From positions 186,001-250,000 of the forward strand of contig NZ_LN890285.1 in assembly GCF_900016785.1 (NCBI RefSeq): DNA of 64,000 bases, given 5' to 3'. Position 1 is the stretch's first letter; each line of letters begins with the position of its first letter. This DNA comes from Buchnera aphidicola (Tuberolachnus salignus). GTDB lineage: Bacteria; Pseudomonadota; Gammaproteobacteria; Enterobacterales; Enterobacteriaceae. The notes beneath the pieces are model-generated. The model did no database searches and was not told the DNA's origin. It saw nothing but the letters and a program-made list of their open reading frames with translations. Of this stretch, positions 27,863 to 38,020 are shown in pieces. The position numbers were made by a program, and so were the translations under genes.

Positions 27863-28855
27863 TTAATAAATTAAAACCCAAATAGGATCTTGTACAATAT
27901 TTTTGTGTATTATTGGAGTTAATAAACCATTAATTTTGATATCATAAATTGTTAAAGTATTTGATTTTTGTCCAACAGAAATTAAATATTTTCCAGTATC
28001 ATCAATATGAAAAGATCTAGGTTGTGTATCAGTAATATAATATTTTAAAAATTTTAAAGTGAAATTACAATTATTAATTTTAAATACAAAAATCATATTT
28101 TTAATACGATCTGAAGCATATAAAAATTTTCCAGTAGGATGAATTAAAATTTCAGAAGACCAAAATTTTTTTTTTTCATAAAATGGAATTAAAGAAATTG
28201 ATTGAATTTTAAAAATTTTTAATGATATATTAATAATTTTCCATATATCGATTGTACCATTAAGTTCATTTAAACTATATATATAGTTTTGGGAAGGATG
28301 ACTAATAATATGACGAGGTCCACTTTTTTTTTTAAGTAATAAAAAAGAATGTTTTTTATGCATATAATAATATGTATTTTTAAAATATATTTGATAAGTA
28401 TATATCAAATCTTTTTTTAAAGATGCTAAAAATAAAATATTATTATTTATGTTTAAACAACTTGAATGACATCCTAGAATGTTAGAAATTTTATTAATTT
28501 TTTTTTGAATTAAACCATCATGATTTAAAGAATAAATATTTAATTTATTATAATGATATGATGCACCAAATAAAATTGTTTTTTCTTTATTAATATGAAA
28601 ATGATTTAAAGAGCAAGAAATTTTAAATTTTTGTATTTTTTTTAAATATTTATTTTGTATTAATTTATAAATTATTATATAATGTTGATGTCGTATTCCT
28701 GCATATAATAATTTTTTAGTTTTTTCATATAATAAAGGTTGTACGTTTCCATAAGTGTAAATTTTTTGCACACGATTTAAAATATTTAATTTTGATAATT
28801 GCCAATATTCAATACATTTTTTTTGTGAACTTGCAATAAAAATATGTTTTATCAT
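27863..28855 (-). CDS. pgl: 6-phosphogluconolactonase
   Basis: Beta-propeller lactonase of the YbhE type, hydrolysing 6-phosphogluconolactone in the oxidative pentose phosphate pathway after Zwf (also in this window). The 330 residues match E. coli Pgl (331). Seven-bladed propeller repeats are recognisable, and matches include GPRHIISHPSQNYIYSLNEL, HPTGKFLYASDR, TQPRSFHIDDTGKYLISVGQ and the C-terminal DPIWVL. Its N-terminal half is more divergent. Confidence 0.93.
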   Translation of the reverse strand: MIKHIFIASSQKKCIEYWQLSKLNILNRVQKIYTYGNVQPLLYEKTKKLLYAGIRHQHYIIIYKLIQNKYLKKIQKFKISCSLNHFHINKEKTILFGASYHYNKLNIYSLNHDGLIQKKINKISNILGCHSSCLNINNNILFLASLKKDLIYTYQIYFKNTYYYMHKKHSFLLLKKKSGPRHIISHPSQNYIYSLNELNGTIDIWKIINISLKIFKIQSISLIPFYEKKKFWSSEILIHPTGKFLYASDRIKNMIFVFKINNCNFTLKFLKYYITDTQPRSFHIDDTGKYLISVGQKSNTLTIYDIKINGLLTPIIHKNIVQDPIWVLIY

Positions 28856-28947
28856 TTTTTTCTCATATTAATTTATTTAAATAGTATAATTATAATGTAA
28901 ATAAAATTAAAAAATATTTTTAATAAAAAAATTTTTTATCAATTATT

Positions 28948-30978
28948 TTATATTTTTCTTAATAAATATACTTTTTTTAACCATTTATAATACCAGAAAA
29001 TTCTTTTTTCATCATTTTCAAATTGTCTATAAAAATAAATTTTTTCAGGTGTTATTTTCCATTTTAAAGGATTTTTTAAAATTTCTTTTGAGAGCCAAGA
29101 AAAATTAATTTTTGGATTTTGAAAAAAAGTTATATAACCAAGTTTCGAGCGAGAATAAATTTTTTTAATATTTAAATTTGACCCAATAATTCGAATTTTT
29201 TCTAAAACAAATAAATTATTCGCAAAAATTGGTAAAATACCATATATATTACAAATATTTTTTTTTAATTTTTTTAATTCTTTTAAATTTTTGATTTCTG
29301 AAATCTTTTGATAATAAAATAATCGTATATGAATATTTTGAATATAATTTTTTGGAAAAAGAGCAGAAATATTTAAATCTAAATCAATTGTTTCGAGAGA
29401 AAAATTGTGAAATAAATCATTTTTTTTTAAATTTTCAATTGCATTTTGTAATAATTTTTTATATAAATTAATTCCAAATTTTTCAATATGTCCACTTTGA
29501 CTAGTACCTAAAATTTCTCCTGTACCTCTAATTTCAGAATCTTTTATAGATAATTTAAATCCTGAACCTAAAAATTGAGATTCAATTAAAGCATTTAACC
29601 TTTTTTTAGAATTTTTTGTTAATTTTTTATATGAATTTACAAAAAACCATGCATATGCTTGATGAGATGTACGACCTACACGTCCACGCAATTGGTGTAA
29701 TTGAGAAATTCCGAATTTATCTGCATTTTCAATAATAATAGTATTTACATTTGAAATATCAATTCCAGTATCTATAATTGTAGTGCAAACTAAAACATCA
29801 AATTTATATAAAATAAAATCTTTCATAACTGTTTTTAATTTCTGACCTGACATCTGCCCATGTCCAATACAAATTTTAGCTTCTGGTATTAATTTTTTTA
29901 ATTTTATCGTTTTGTTTTCAATATCTTTAACTTTGTTATATAAATAATAAATTTGTCCTTTTTTTTTAATAGCTTTTAAAATAATTTTTCGAATTGTTAA
30001 AACATCATATTTTTTTATAAAAGTTTTAATTGGAATTCTTTTTTTAGGCGGTTTTGCAATAATTGATACATTGCGCAAACCTAAAGTTGTTAATGATAAA
30101 GTACGTGGAATTGGAGTTGCTGTTAAAGTTAAAATATCAATATTAACATACAATTTTTTAATCATTTCTTTATGAGATACTCCAAAGCGATGTTCTTCAT
30201 CTACTACTAATAAACCTAAATTTTTCCAAATAATATTATGAGATAATATTTTATGGGTTCCAATTAAAATATCAATTTTTTTAGTTTGTAATTGTTCTAA
30301 TATTTTTTTTATTTCTTTTTTTTTTGTAAAACGAGTTAAAATTTTAATTTTTGTTGAATATGTGTTAAATCTTTTTTTAAAATTTTTAAAATGCTGTTGA
30401 GCTAATAAAGTAGTTGGAACTAAAATAGCAACTTGTTTTTTATTATTTATTGCAATAAAAGATGCTCTCATAGCGATTTCAGTTTTTCCGAATCCAACAT
30501 CTCCACAAATTAATCGATCCATTGCTTCTTTTTTAGACATATCTTTTAATACTTCTTGAATAACTTTTTTTTGATCTTTAGTTTCTTTGTATGGAAAATA
30601 TTTACAAAATTTTTTATATTGAATTTTATTTTTTTTAAATGAAAATCCTAGTTGTACTTTTCTTTTTGCATATGTGTTAATTAATTGTAAAGCTATATCA
30701 TATATTTTTTTAGTAAATTTTTTTTTTTCTTTATTCCAAATTTCTTGACCTAAAGTATTTAATGAAGTAACAGTACCAGAAAATTCGGGATAAATACTAA
30801 TTAAAGATAACGAAGTAATAGGAACATATAATTTAGTTTGATTAGCATACATAATAATTAAAAATTCCATTTCTTTATTATTATTTTTTATTAAACACAT
30901 TCCTTTATAACGTCCTATACCATATTTATAATGAATAATAGTTTGATTTTTTTGAAATATTTTAATATTAGTTTCCAT
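28948..30978 (-). CDS. mfd: Mfd transcription-repair coupling factor, N-terminally truncated
   Basis: DNA translocase that dislodges stalled RNA polymerase. Only 676 residues remain against 1148 in E. coli, beginning exactly at the RNA-polymerase-interacting domain: IIHYKYGIGRYKGM (14-27) and KLYVPITSLSLIS (49-61). The translocase follows with Walker A GDVGFGKTE (159-167), DEEHRFG, TATPIPRTL, and the TRG region QLHQLRGRVGR. The C-terminal D7 domain is present. The UvrB-like module and UvrA-binding domain (about 470 residues) are absent. The reading frame is intact and starts next to the gapA divergent gap, so this is a shortened gene, not a frameshift. Confidence 0.95.
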   Translation of the reverse strand: METNIKIFQKNQTIIHYKYGIGRYKGMCLIKNNNKEMEFLIIMYANQTKLYVPITSLSLISIYPEFSGTVTSLNTLGQEIWNKEKKKFTKKIYDIALQLINTYAKRKVQLGFSFKKNKIQYKKFCKYFPYKETKDQKKVIQEVLKDMSKKEAMDRLICGDVGFGKTEIAMRASFIAINNKKQVAILVPTTLLAQQHFKNFKKRFNTYSTKIKILTRFTKKKEIKKILEQLQTKKIDILIGTHKILSHNIIWKNLGLLVVDEEHRFGVSHKEMIKKLYVNIDILTLTATPIPRTLSLTTLGLRNVSIIAKPPKKRIPIKTFIKKYDVLTIRKIILKAIKKKGQIYYLYNKVKDIENKTIKLKKLIPEAKICIGHGQMSGQKLKTVMKDFILYKFDVLVCTTIIDTGIDISNVNTIIIENADKFGISQLHQLRGRVGRTSHQAYAWFFVNSYKKLTKNSKKRLNALIESQFLGSGFKLSIKDSEIRGTGEILGTSQSGHIEKFGINLYKKLLQNAIENLKKNDLFHNFSLETIDLDLNISALFPKNYIQNIHIRLFYYQKISEIKNLKELKKLKKNICNIYGILPIFANNLFVLEKIRIIGSNLNIKKIYSRSKLGYITFFQNPKINFSWLSKEILKNPLKWKITPEKIYFYRQFENDEKRIFWYYKWLKKVYLLRKI

Positions 30979-31192
30979 TTTTTTTAACTATTAAATGAAA
31001 ATATTTTTTTTTAAAAATTTTTAAAATAATTTATTTTTTTTGTGATAAAATTAATTATTTATTTTTTAAAAAATTTAAAAAAAATATTTTTAATATATAC
31101 ATATAAAATTTTATAAATTATATAATATTTTTTTAAAAAAAAATATTATTTTACATATTGTCATATTAATAAAAAAATAATAAGGTATCTAA
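30979..31192. other. mfd–gapA divergent intergenic gap
   Basis: A 214-base A/T-only stretch with no trace of the missing 5' half of mfd. It must hold promoters for both genes. TAAGG at its right end is the gapA ribosome site. Confidence 0.5.
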
Positions 31193-32194
31193 ATGGAAAT
31201 TAAAATCGCTATTAATGGATTTGGAAGAATTGGGCGTATGATTTTAAGACTTGCTTTAAAATGTTCTAATATTAAAATTATTGCGATTAATGATATTATT
31301 AATATATCATATATAAAATATCTAATTAAATATGATTCTACGCATGGTTTATTTAAAGATAAAATAAAAACATTCGAAAATTATTTATTAATTAAAAATC
31401 AAAAAATTCAAATATTTTCAGAAAATAATCCTCAAAATTTGCCATGGAAAAAATTAAATATTGATGTTGTTATTGAATCTACAGGAATTTTTTTAACGAA
31501 AGAATTAGCTTCTCAACATATTTTAGCTGGAGCTAAAAAAGTAATTTTAACAGGACCTCCTAAAGATAATATTCCTATGTTTGTACGAGGAGTGAATTTT
31601 AATGAATATAATGGAGAAAAAATTGTTTCTAATGCTTCATGTACTACTAATTGTCTAGCTCCTTTAAGCAAAATTTTAAATGATGAATTTGAAATTATTG
31701 AAGGTTTAATGACAACTGTACATGCTACTACTGCAACACAAAAAACTGTAGATAGTGTAAGCATACGAGATTGGAGAGGTGGAAGAAGTGTTTTACAAAA
31801 TATTATTCCTGCTTCTACTGGAGCTGCGCAAGCAGTAGGAAAAATTTTACCAATCTTAAATAATAAAATTACTGGAATAGCTTTTCGTGTTCCTGTTTTA
31901 AATGTTTCTGTAGTTGATTTTACTGTACGTTTATTAAAAAACATTACATATCAAAATATTTGTGAAGTTATTAAAGAGGCATCTGAAACTTATATGAAAG
32001 ATGTCATTGGATATACTGAAGAAGAAGTAGTATCGAGTGATTTTAATGGATCAATTTTAACTTCTATTTTTGATTCAAAAGCTGGACTTTCTTTAAATAA
32101 AAATTTTTTTAAATTAATATCTTGGTATGATAATGAAATGGGATATTCAAGTAAAGTGTTAGATTTAACAAAATGGATTATGACTTTTGAATAA
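31193..32194 (+). CDS. gapA: Glyceraldehyde-3-phosphate dehydrogenase
   Basis: Glycolytic enzyme producing 1,3-bisphosphoglycerate and NADH. The 333 residues (E. coli 331) carry catalytic C150 in [12 protein letters not shown] and H177 in TTVHATT. The NAD-binding start is [10 protein letters not shown] (7-16), and the C-terminal [13 protein letters not shown] is intact. It is better conserved than most neighbours. TAAGG at 31181-31185 precedes the ATG. It is divergent from mfd across a 214-base A/T gap. Confidence 0.99.
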   Translation: MEIKIAINGFGRIGRMILRLALKCSNIKIIAINDIINISYIKYLIKYDSTHGLFKDKIKTFENYLLIKNQKIQIFSENNPQNLPWKKLNIDVVIESTGIFLTKELASQHILAGAKKVILTGPPKDNIPMFVRGVNFNEYNGEKIVSNASCTTNCLAPLSKILNDEFEIIEGLMTTVHATTATQKTVDSVSIRDWRGGRSVLQNIIPASTGAAQAVGKILPILNNKITGIAFRVPVLNVSVVDFTVRLLKNITYQNICEVIKEASETYMKDVIGYTEEEVVSSDFNGSILTSIFDSKAGLSLNKNFFKLISWYDNEMGYSSKVLDLTKWIMTFE

Positions 32195-32230
32195 AAATTA
32201 ATATTTTAATAACAAATTTTTATGTTTAAT

Positions 32231-32270
32231 TATAATGACAGTACAATTAATATTTTATACTGTCATTATA
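32231..32270. terminator. Bidirectional terminator between gapA and fldA
   Basis: TATAATGACAGTA (32231-32243) pairs perfectly with TACTGTCATTATA (32258-32270), 13 base pairs with a 14-base loop. T-rich and A-rich tracts flank it, and it lies between convergent genes. Confidence 0.75.
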
Positions 32271-32289
32271 AAAATAATTATATTTTTTG

Positions 32290-32823
32290 TTATTTTTGAA
32301 ATAATATTTTTAATTTTTGAATTTCCGTTAAAACTTGTGAAACCCATAAAGAAATTCTAATTTTTGTTAATTCAGGTTGACGATCAAAATCTAATGGTAA
32401 GCCACAAAAATATGAATTATGTAACAAAGCTTTTGAAGCTTCAAAATGATATTTTTTAATAGGCCATTTGCCTACAAAATTAACTTTTTTTTTAGAAAAA
32501 AAATTATATAAGATTCCAAGACTATCACAAAAATATTCGCTATAATCTTCTTGATCTCCACATCCAAATAATGCAATAATTTTGTTTTTAAAAGATATTT
32601 TTTTTAAAAGTAATAACCATTCTTCCCAATCAGTTTGTAATTCCCCATAATACCAAGTCGAAACACCAAAAAATAAAATATCATAATTTCTAATTTTTTT
32701 TACAGAATTTTGAGAAATGTCAAACACACAATTTTTTTTTATTTTTAATTTTTCACAAATTAAATAAGCAGATTTTTCTGTATTTCCAGTATCACTACCA
32801 TAAAAAATACCAATTTTATTCAT
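32290..32823 (-). CDS. fldA: Flavodoxin
   Basis: FMN-binding electron carrier that supplies low-potential electrons to radical-SAM and other reductive enzymes. The 177 residues match E. coli FldA (176). The phosphate-binding loop is FYGSDTGNTEKSA (8-20). STWYYGELQTDW (about 55-66) and LFGCGDQEDYSEYFCD (about 85-100) are the FMN-facing loops. Likely clients in this window are LipA and RlmN. It is convergent with gapA. Confidence 0.96.
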   Translation of the reverse strand: MNKIGIFYGSDTGNTEKSAYLICEKLKIKKNCVFDISQNSVKKIRNYDILFFGVSTWYYGELQTDWEEWLLLLKKISFKNKIIALFGCGDQEDYSEYFCDSLGILYNFFSKKKVNFVGKWPIKKYHFEASKALLHNSYFCGLPLDFDRQPELTKIRISLWVSQVLTEIQKLKILFQK

Positions 32824-33019
32824 ATTTAAATTTACTTTCTTTAATATATTTTTAAATATAATACATGATTTTTTTGAAAAAATATATTAGTTATTTTTTA
32901 ATAAAAAAATAATATTATAAATAATAAAAAATATTTTTTTGTATAACTTTTTGTTATAATAAAATATTTATAATTCTTTTTTAGAATATAAATTTTAAAT
33001 AATTTTTAAAGGATATCAA

Positions 33020-33769
33020 ATGAACAATTTTATTTTAGAAAAATTAATTAATAAAAAATTAATAGGAAAAAAAAAAATTTTAGATATTGTACCTAATGGA
33101 TTACAAATTGAAGGTAAAAGTGAAGTTATTAAAATTATTACTGGAGTTTCAATTTGTCAAAAATTATTAAATATTGCTATTGCTAAAAAAGCTGATGCTA
33201 TTATTGTACATCATGGTTTTTTTTGGAATAATGAAGAAAAAGTTATTTTAGGAATAAAAAGAAAACGAATAAAAAATATTTTAAAACATAATATTAATTT
33301 ATATAGTTGGCATTTACCATTAGATATTCATAAAAAAATTGGAAATAATGTTTTATTTGCATCAAATTTAAACATTAAAATTAAAGGTAATATTTTACCT
33401 GAAGTATTATGGGGAGAATTTGAAAATCCTATTCCTTATTCTATTTTAATCGAAAAAATTAAAAAAATTTTTCATCGTACACCATTTCATTATGGAGAAA
33501 CAGCACCAAATCTTATTAAACGTGTAGCATGGTGTACAGGTAAAGGACAAAAGTTTTTAATAAATTCTACAAAAAAAAATATTGATGCTTTTTTTACTGG
33601 AGAAATATCAGAAGAAAACATTCATGTTTCTTTTGAAAATAAAATCCATTTTTTTTCTTTAGGACATCATGCTACTGAAATAGCAGGAATTAAAACTTTA
33701 ACAAAATGGTTAAAAAAAAAAAATACAAAATTTGATCTTGAATTTGTTAATATTTTTAATCCAATTTAA
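33020..33769 (+). CDS. ybgI: NIF3-family metal-binding protein (YbgI type)
   Basis: Member of the NIF3/GTP-cyclohydrolase-I-type-2-like family, with 249 residues (E. coli YbgI 247). Metal-site motifs are IIVHHGFFWNNEE (about 60-72), SWHLPLDIH, and the C-terminal GHHATEIAGI with the conserved His and Glu. The biochemical role is not settled; roles in cell-envelope or metal-linked metabolism have been proposed. AAAGGA lies before the ATG. SucA starts 41 bases downstream, so cotranscription is likely. Confidence 0.9.
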   Translation: MNNFILEKLINKKLIGKKKILDIVPNGLQIEGKSEVIKIITGVSICQKLLNIAIAKKADAIIVHHGFFWNNEEKVILGIKRKRIKNILKHNINLYSWHLPLDIHKKIGNNVLFASNLNIKIKGNILPEVLWGEFENPIPYSILIEKIKKIFHRTPFHYGETAPNLIKRVAWCTGKGQKFLINSTKKNIDAFFTGEISEENIHVSFENKIHFFSLGHHATEIAGIKTLTKWLKKKNTKFDLEFVNIFNPI

Positions 33770-33810
33770 AAAATAAAAATTATAATATTAAAAAAATCAT
33801 TAGGTTTTTT

Positions 33811-36663
33811 ATGAAAAAAAAAAATGTTTTAGAAGAAAATTGGTTATATAGTGATAATCAAAATTTTTTAGAAGAATTATATGATTTATCATCAATAAAT
33901 TTTCAAAAATTTAATAAATCTGTAGATGAAAATTTTCAAAAAAAAATATTTAAATTAGTAGGTTCAGTAGCTTCAAAAAAAATAGAAAATTTTATTTCTA
34001 CCCCAAAAATTAAAAAAAAACATAAAAATATTTTATATTTCTCAAAAAAAAAGTTTTATATTATTACAAAAAAATTTTTTAAATTTTTTAAAAATATACA
34101 AAAACATGGACATTATATTTCTACATTAGATCCTTTAAATTTAAAAAAAAATATTCATATTCCTCAATTAGATTTATCATATTATAATTTAAAAACTTAT
34201 GATTTAAAATTGTTGATTCCTGATGATTTTTTACATTTTAAAAAAAATAAAGATACTTTTGAAAATATTTATATTTTTTTAAAAAAAATATATTGTTCTA
34301 ACATTGGATATGAATTTTTACATTTACAAAAAAAAGAAGAAAAAAAATGGTTACGAGATAATATTGAAAAAAAATTTTTAAATTCAAATTTACCAAATAC
34401 ACAAAAAAAAAAAATATTAAAATATTTGATTCATTCAGAAATGTTTGAAAAATTTTTACATCAAAAATTTCCTGGTAGTAAAAGATTTTCTTTAGAAGGT
34501 TGCGAAATTTTAATTCCTATCTTAAAAAAAATTATTAAAAAATCTTTTAAATATAAAATTAAGAAAATATTTTTAGGAATGGCTCATCGCGGACGTTTAA
34601 ACGTCATGCATAATATTTTTAAAGAAAATTTAACAAAAATTTTTAAAAAATTTTTAGGTACTACTAAAAATAATAAAATTACTGGTGATGTAAAATATCA
34701 TTTAGGTTTTATTAAAAATTTTATTTATGATAATCAAAATCTTGAATGCATTTTATTAGCAAATCCTTCTCATTTAGAAATTATCACACCTGTAGTTTTA
34801 GGAAGCTGTCGCGCTACTATTAATAATTTAAATTTTGAAAAAAAAAAAAATTTAGTTTTACCTATTATTATTCATGGAGATGCTGCTTTTATTGGACAAG
34901 GAGTTATTCAAGAAACTTTAAATATTTCGCAAGTACCTGGTTATTCTGTATCTGGAAGTATTCATATAATTATTAATAATCAAATTGGATTTACTACTTC
35001 TGAACCTAATTTATTGCGTACAAGTAAATATTGTACAGATATTGCTAAAATGATTGATTCTCCTATCTTTCATGTAAATGCAGATGATCCAGAATCAGTA
35101 ATGTTTATTATTGAATTAGCATTAAAATTTAGAATGTTATTTAAAAAAGATGTATTTATTGATTTAGTTTGTTACCGTCGTTTAGGGCATCATGAAATAG
35201 AAGATCCTTTTGTAACACAACCATTTATGTATACTAAAATTAATACTTTAAAAACTATAACTCAAAAATGGAAAAAAAAATTAATTTTAGAAGATTTTAA
35301 ATATGAAAAATTATATAAAAAATTTTCTATATCTTATCAAGAAAAATTACAAAATTGTTTAAATAAAGCATATTTTAAAACTGTTCAAAATATATTTCCT
35401 ATTACACCAAAAATTTCTTCAAAAATTTTTTATAATTTTTCTTTAAAAGATATTTCAAAAATTTCTTATAAATTATCTAAAAAACAATTAAAAAAAATAG
35501 CATTTCAAACATCAGAAATTCCTGAAGATTTTATATTACATCCTCAAGTTAAAAAAATTTTTTTAAATAGAATGTTAATGTCAAAAGATAAAATTAAATT
35601 TGATTGGGGAGCTGGAGAAAATTTAGCATATGCTACATTATTAAAATTAGGTATTTCTTGTCGTTTAACAGGAGAAGATGTAAGTAGGGGAACATTTTCT
35701 CATCGTCATTCTTTAATACATTGTCAAAAAACACATAAAAAATGGATTCCTTTAAAAAATATTGCTAAATCTCCTGTTTTTTTTGAAATTTGGGATTCTG
35801 TACTATCAGAAGAAGCTATTTTAGCATTTGAATATGGTTATTCTATACAACCTTATAATTTTTTAACTATTTGGGAAGCTCAATTTGGTGATTTTTCTAA
35901 TGGAGCGCAAATTGTTATAGATCAATTTATTTCTTCTGGTTACCAAAAATGGAAAAATATTTCTTCTTTAGTGATGTTATTACCACATGGATATGATGGT
36001 CAAGGACCAGAACATTCTTCTGCACGTATAGAACGTTTTTTACAATTATGTGCACAAAAAAATTTAAAAATTTGTATGCCAAGTACAGTTACTCAAATGT
36101 ATCATATATTATGTTTACATGGTTTGAGTACTTATAAAACTCCTTTAATTATTTTTACTCCGAAATCTTTATTAAGAAATCCTAATACTTTTTCTACTTT
36201 AGATGATTTTTTAAATAAAAAATTTTGTAAAATTTTATTTCAAGATAATTTATCAAAATCTGTTTTAATTACACGAATTATTTTTTGTTCAGGAAAAATT
36301 TATTATGAATTAGAAAAAAAATATAATACATTGCATATTAAAAATATTTTATTAGTACGTTTAGAGCAATTATATCCGTTCCCTAAAAAAGATATAAAAA
36401 AAGTTTTAAAAAAATATTTATACGTACAAGAATGTATTTGGTGTCAAGAAGAACCTGAAAATCAAGGTTGTTGGGTATATTTTTTTTATTATTATAATAA
36501 ATATTTAAAAAATTCTTTTAAAAATATTGTTTTATACTATGTGGGACGTGAAAAATTTGCTTCTACTGCAGAAGGTAGTTTTGATGTTCATAAATTAGAA
36601 CAAAAAAAAATTGTTCAAGATGCTTTTACTACTCATTTTAAAAAGGAACAAAAATATTTATGA
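33811..36663 (+). CDS. sucA: 2-oxoglutarate dehydrogenase E1
   Basis: Thiamine-diphosphate subunit that decarboxylates 2-oxoglutarate and passes the succinyl group to the SucB lipoyl domain. The 950 residues (E. coli 933) show GMAHRGRLNVMHN, IIHGDAAFIGQGVIQE, RRLGHHEIEDP, LTGEDVSRGTFSHRHS and PHGYDGQGPEHSSARIERFLQL, covering the cofactor and substrate regions. The N-terminal segment that contacts E2 is lysine-rich but present. It overlaps sucB by 4 bases (ATGA), indicating translational coupling. No other TCA cycle genes are in the window. There is a 13-A run at 34838-34850. Confidence 0.98.
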   Translation: MKKKNVLEENWLYSDNQNFLEELYDLSSINFQKFNKSVDENFQKKIFKLVGSVASKKIENFISTPKIKKKHKNILYFSKKKFYIITKKFFKFFKNIQKHGHYISTLDPLNLKKNIHIPQLDLSYYNLKTYDLKLLIPDDFLHFKKNKDTFENIYIFLKKIYCSNIGYEFLHLQKKEEKKWLRDNIEKKFLNSNLPNTQKKKILKYLIHSEMFEKFLHQKFPGSKRFSLEGCEILIPILKKIIKKSFKYKIKKIFLGMAHRGRLNVMHNIFKENLTKIFKKFLGTTKNNKITGDVKYHLGFIKNFIYDNQNLECILLANPSHLEIITPVVLGSCRATINNLNFEKKKNLVLPIIIHGDAAFIGQGVIQETLNISQVPGYSVSGSIHIIINNQIGFTTSEPNLLRTSKYCTDIAKMIDSPIFHVNADDPESVMFIIELALKFRMLFKKDVFIDLVCYRRLGHHEIEDPFVTQPFMYTKINTLKTITQKWKKKLILEDFKYEKLYKKFSISYQEKLQNCLNKAYFKTVQNIFPITPKISSKIFYNFSLKDISKISYKLSKKQLKKIAFQTSEIPEDFILHPQVKKIFLNRMLMSKDKIKFDWGAGENLAYATLLKLGISCRLTGEDVSRGTFSHRHSLIHCQKTHKKWIPLKNIAKSPVFFEIWDSVLSEEAILAFEYGYSIQPYNFLTIWEAQFGDFSNGAQIVIDQFISSGYQKWKNISSLVMLLPHGYDGQGPEHSSARIERFLQLCAQKNLKICMPSTVTQMYHILCLHGLSTYKTPLIIFTPKSLLRNPNTFSTLDDFLNKKFCKILFQDNLSKSVLITRIIFCSGKIYYELEKKYNTLHIKNILLVRLEQLYPFPKKDIKKVLKKYLYVQECIWCQEEPENQGCWVYFFYYYNKYLKNSFKNIVLYYVGREKFASTAEGSFDVHKLEQKKIVQDAFTTHFKKEQKYL

Positions 36664-37889
36664 AAGATATAAAATTACTTGTCCCAGATTTACCGGAATC
36701 AATAAGTACTGCGATACTTTTAAAATGGAAAAAAAAATGTGGTGAGTTTGTTAAATTAGACGAAATATTAGTTGAAATCGAAACAGACAAAATTATTTTA
36801 GAAATTTCTGCACCTATTGCAGGAATTTTACACAAAAAAATTTTTTTAGAAGGAGAATTAGTAAAATCTAAAGATATTTTAGGAATTATACAAAATTCAA
36901 ATAATCAAATTATTTTAAAAGAAAAAAATAAACCTGTTATTATTAAATCTATTCAAAAAAATTTGAAACAAAGTAAGAAGTTAAAATTACATAATATTAC
37001 ACATTTATCACCATCAAATCGGCGTTTACAAAGATTTCATGAACTACATAATAATAAAAATAGAAATTTAAATTTAAAAGAAATATCAAAAAATACTAAA
37101 AATATTTCAAATATCAATCATTTTTCAAAAAATTTAGATTTTAAAAAAAATGAAAATAATTCATATCAATTAAATTTGTCTATAAAATCACATAACGATA
37201 ATATTCAAAAAATTCCTATGAGTCCAATTCGGAAAAAAATCGCAGAAAGATTATCATTAACGCAAAAAAATTCAGTTATGTTGACAACTTTTAACGAAGT
37301 AAATATGTCTTCAATTATTAAAATTAAAAATAAATATTGCGATTTTTTTCAAGAAAAATATAACATACGCTTAGGATATATGTCTTTTTTTGTAAAAGCA
37401 GTTATAGAAGCATTAAAAAAATTTCCTATTTTAAATTCTTCGAAAGAAAAAGATACAATTATATATCATAAATTTTATAATATTAGTATTGCAGTCTCAA
37501 CGTCTAGAGGACTTTTGACACCTGTTTTAAAAAATGCTCAAAATATGACAATGTCTGATATTGAAAAAAAAATTAAATATTTTTCTAAAATAGGAGAAAG
37601 TGGAAAATTGCAATTTGAAGATTTACAAGATGGTACTTTTACAATTACTAATGGAGGTATTTTTGGTTCTTTATTTTCTACTCCTATTATTAATCCACCT
37701 CAAGTAGCTATTTTAGGAATGAATAACATACAAAAAAGACCAATTGCAATACAAGATAAAATAAAAATTCAACCTATGATGTATTTGTCTTTAACATATG
37801 ACCATCAAATTATTGATGGACAACAATCTATAAAATTTTTAAAATACATTGTTGAAATTTTACAAGATTTTTCTAAAATTATGTTATAA
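36660..37889 (+). CDS. sucB: 2-oxoglutarate dehydrogenase E2 (dihydrolipoyl succinyltransferase)
   Basis: Core of the 2-oxoglutarate dehydrogenase complex. The 409 residues (E. coli 405) begin with a lipoyl domain whose lipoylated lysine is K44 (EIETDKIILEIS). The C-terminal catalytic domain has LTPVLKNAQNMTMSDIE, TITNGGIFGSL and the active site YDHQIIDGQQS. The peripheral-subunit-binding domain is only half recognisable: LSPSNRRLQRFHEL is there, but the following GTGxGGRxTxEDV part is replaced by Asn/Lys-rich sequence. It needs LipB/LipA for lipoylation and an E3 (Lpd) not in this window. Confidence 0.97.
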   Translation: MKDIKLLVPDLPESISTAILLKWKKKCGEFVKLDEILVEIETDKIILEISAPIAGILHKKIFLEGELVKSKDILGIIQNSNNQIILKEKNKPVIIKSIQKNLKQSKKLKLHNITHLSPSNRRLQRFHELHNNKNRNLNLKEISKNTKNISNINHFSKNLDFKKNENNSYQLNLSIKSHNDNIQKIPMSPIRKKIAERLSLTQKNSVMLTTFNEVNMSSIIKIKNKYCDFFQEKYNIRLGYMSFFVKAVIEALKKFPILNSSKEKDTIIYHKFYNISIAVSTSRGLLTPVLKNAQNMTMSDIEKKIKYFSKIGESGKLQFEDLQDGTFTITNGGIFGSLFSTPIINPPQVAILGMNNIQKRPIAIQDKIKIQPMMYLSLTYDHQIIDGQQSIKFLKYIVEILQDFSKIML

Positions 37890-37940
37890 ATTAAAATTTT
37901 TTTAAAGAAATTTTTAAAGAAAATTTTAAAAATTTGTTAT

Positions 37941-37973
37941 ATCAATAAATAAAATAATTTATTGATTTATTTT
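37941..37973 (+). terminator. Probable sucAB terminator
   Basis: ATCAATAAAT (37941-37950) pairs with ATTTATTGAT (37957-37966) around a 6-base loop and is followed by a T-rich stretch. It lies 50 bases past the sucB stop. Confidence 0.55.
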
Positions 37974-38020
37974 AATCTCAAAATTTTTTACATTTTTTAA
38001 AATTAATTAATAGGATTTTT

